This document shows positions 5,334 to 6,149 of a DNA stretch of 6,149 nt, piece after piece. How positions within the stretch are numbered: the stretch's first letter is position 1; every line of letters begins with the position of its first letter. Source of the DNA: Acidimicrobiaceae bacterium (GTDB taxonomy: Bacteria; Actinomycetota; Acidimicrobiia; Acidimicrobiales; Ilumatobacteraceae). The notes under the pieces are model-generated. The model made no database searches. It was not told the DNA's origin and saw only the letters and a list, made by a program, of their open reading frames with translations. Where the stretch lies: positions 3,993 through 10,141 of the forward strand of contig PMCN01000059.1 in NCBI GenBank assembly GCA_003154135.1. Direction: 5' to 3'. Made by a program: the position numbers and the translations under genes.

Positions 5334-6149
5334 CTATGCGAATCGCTGGAGACCGCGCAGACGCGCGCGGAACTCGTCGATGGTGCTGTTGATGATGTCG
5401 GCGACGGGCGACACCGACTCGATGCGGCCCGCCACCTGCCCGGTGAGTGCGATGGCGGCCTCCATGTCGCCACCGAAGTACAGGTCGGTCGCTCGCCCGA
5501 ACTCGCTCATGTCGACGTGGTCCTCGTGTTCGAGTCGCGTGGTGCGCTCGGTGCGCAACGCGCGCAGACCCGGCTTGCTGAAGCGGTTGAGGAACACGGT
5601 GTCGGTCTCCGCGGCCGCCACGATGGCCTGCTTCCAGTGCTCGTGCACGGGCGACTCCGCCGCGCTCACCATGCGCGTGCCCATCTGCACGCCTTCGGCG
5701 CCGAGCGCGAACGCGGCGGCCATGCTGCGCCCGTCGGTGATGCCGCCGGCCGCGATGATGGGTACGTTCACCTTGCTGGCCACCAACGGCAGCAGCACCA
5801 TCGACGCGACGTCGCGCGGGTTCTTGAAGCCGCCACCTTCCCCGCCCTCGACCACCAGTCCGTCCACTCCGGCGGCGATTGCCTTCAGCGCTGCCGCGAG
5901 CGTGGGCACGACGTGGAAGACGGTGAGCCCCGCAGCTTTCAACTGCGCCGTGTACTTGGTGGGGTCGCCCGCCGAGGTGGTGACGAAGCGAACCTGCTGC
6001 CCGACGACGAAGTCGACGATGCCGGGATCGCGCACGAACGCCTGGGCGATGTTGACGCCGAACGGCTTGTCGGTGAGATCGCGCATGGCGCGGATCTCGT
6101 CGCGCACCACGTCGAGCTCGCCGCTCGACGTCTCGATGATGCCCATGCC
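5334..6149 (-). CDS. Nitronate monooxygenase/FabK-like FMN-dependent enzyme (5' partial)
   Basis: This is a TIM-barrel flavoprotein of the 2-nitropropane dioxygenase (nitronate monooxygenase)/enoyl-ACP reductase II superfamily; 271 residues are visible. Numbering from the ATG at 6146, recognisable parts are KPFGVNI at 27-33, RFVTTSAGDPTKY at 53-65, VDGLVVEGGEGGG at 94-106, and the FMN phosphate-binding segments AAGGITDGR at 132-140 and GAEGVQMGTR at 149-158. The frame is open to the right edge and the usual N-terminal strand and glycine-rich start of the barrel are missing, so the true start lies beyond the window, probably some 40 residues further. Where the superfamily normally has an active-site His (EAGGH), this protein has Phe (F107, in GGGFKNP), so nitronate oxidation should not be assumed. 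FabK-type or another reductase or oxidase activity is possible. The small membrane-protein gene follows 85 bp downstream on the same strand. Confidence 0.87.
   Translation of the reverse strand, partial: GMGIIETSSGELDVVRDEIRAMRDLTDKPFGVNIAQAFVRDPGIVDFVVGQQVRFVTTSAGDPTKYTAQLKAAGLTVFHVVPTLAAALKAIAAGVDGLVVEGGEGGGFKNPRDVASMVLLPLVASKVNVPIIAAGGITDGRSMAAAFALGAEGVQMGTRMVSAAESPVHEHWKQAIVAAAETDTVFLNRFSKPGLRALRTERTTRLEHEDHVDMSEFGRATDLYFGGDMEAAIALTGQVAGRIESVSPVADIINSTIDEFRARLRGLQRFA

Noticed and set aside
1..6149. Defence system, CRISPR array, toxin-antitoxin pair, mobile element or prophage.
   Set aside because: No repeats with regular spacing, transposase, integrase, nuclease, or toxin-like signatures are seen in the genes; base composition looks even across the window.

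Overview
The window is GC-rich throughout, with strong G/C preference at third codon positions. It reads as chromosomal DNA of a high-GC actinobacterium. Three things point that way: an actinobacterial-type heme A synthase, an Rv2258c-like methyltransferase, and promoters of the TANNNT type placed 6-8 bases before start codons (leaderless genes). A class such as Acidimicrobiia is a plausible guess, but the sequence alone does not prove it. I see no rRNA, tRNA, CRISPR array, insertion sequence or phage gene.

Seven protein genes fill almost every base. From left to right: a SAM-dependent methyltransferase cut by the left edge (+, 1-999); a TetR-type regulator fused to a C-terminal SnoaL/NTF2-like domain (-, 1004-2035); a classical SDR oxidoreductase (+, 2076-2885); a 371-residue protein of a poorly characterised, probably beta-rich family (-, 2887-4002); heme A synthase CtaA (+, 4066-5040); a 76-residue single-span membrane protein (-, 5018-5248); and a nitronate monooxygenase/FabK-like flavoprotein cut by the right edge (-, 5334-6149). 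Apart from the last two, neighbouring genes alternate strands. Convergent stops lie 4 bp or 1 bp apart, or overlap by 23 bp. Divergent starts are 40 and 63 bp apart.

The regulator and the SDR share a 40-bp divergent promoter region. A -10 box for each direction sits 8 bases from the corresponding start codon. The simplest reading is that the TetR-SnoaL protein controls itself and the SDR, so the SDR substrate or product could be its ligand. The methyltransferase, the SDR, the 371-residue protein and the flavoprotein belong to families often seen in lipid, steroid or xenobiotic metabolism of actinobacteria. A shared pathway is only inference, because they do not form one operon. CtaA is a respiratory housekeeping gene (heme A for cytochrome oxidase).

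The most notable points are the TetR-SnoaL fusion, the four leaderless promoters with near-identical -10 boxes, the flavoprotein with Phe where the family's active-site His is expected, and the small membrane protein. That small gene is the only one here with a clear Shine-Dalgarno sequence and 5' leader.
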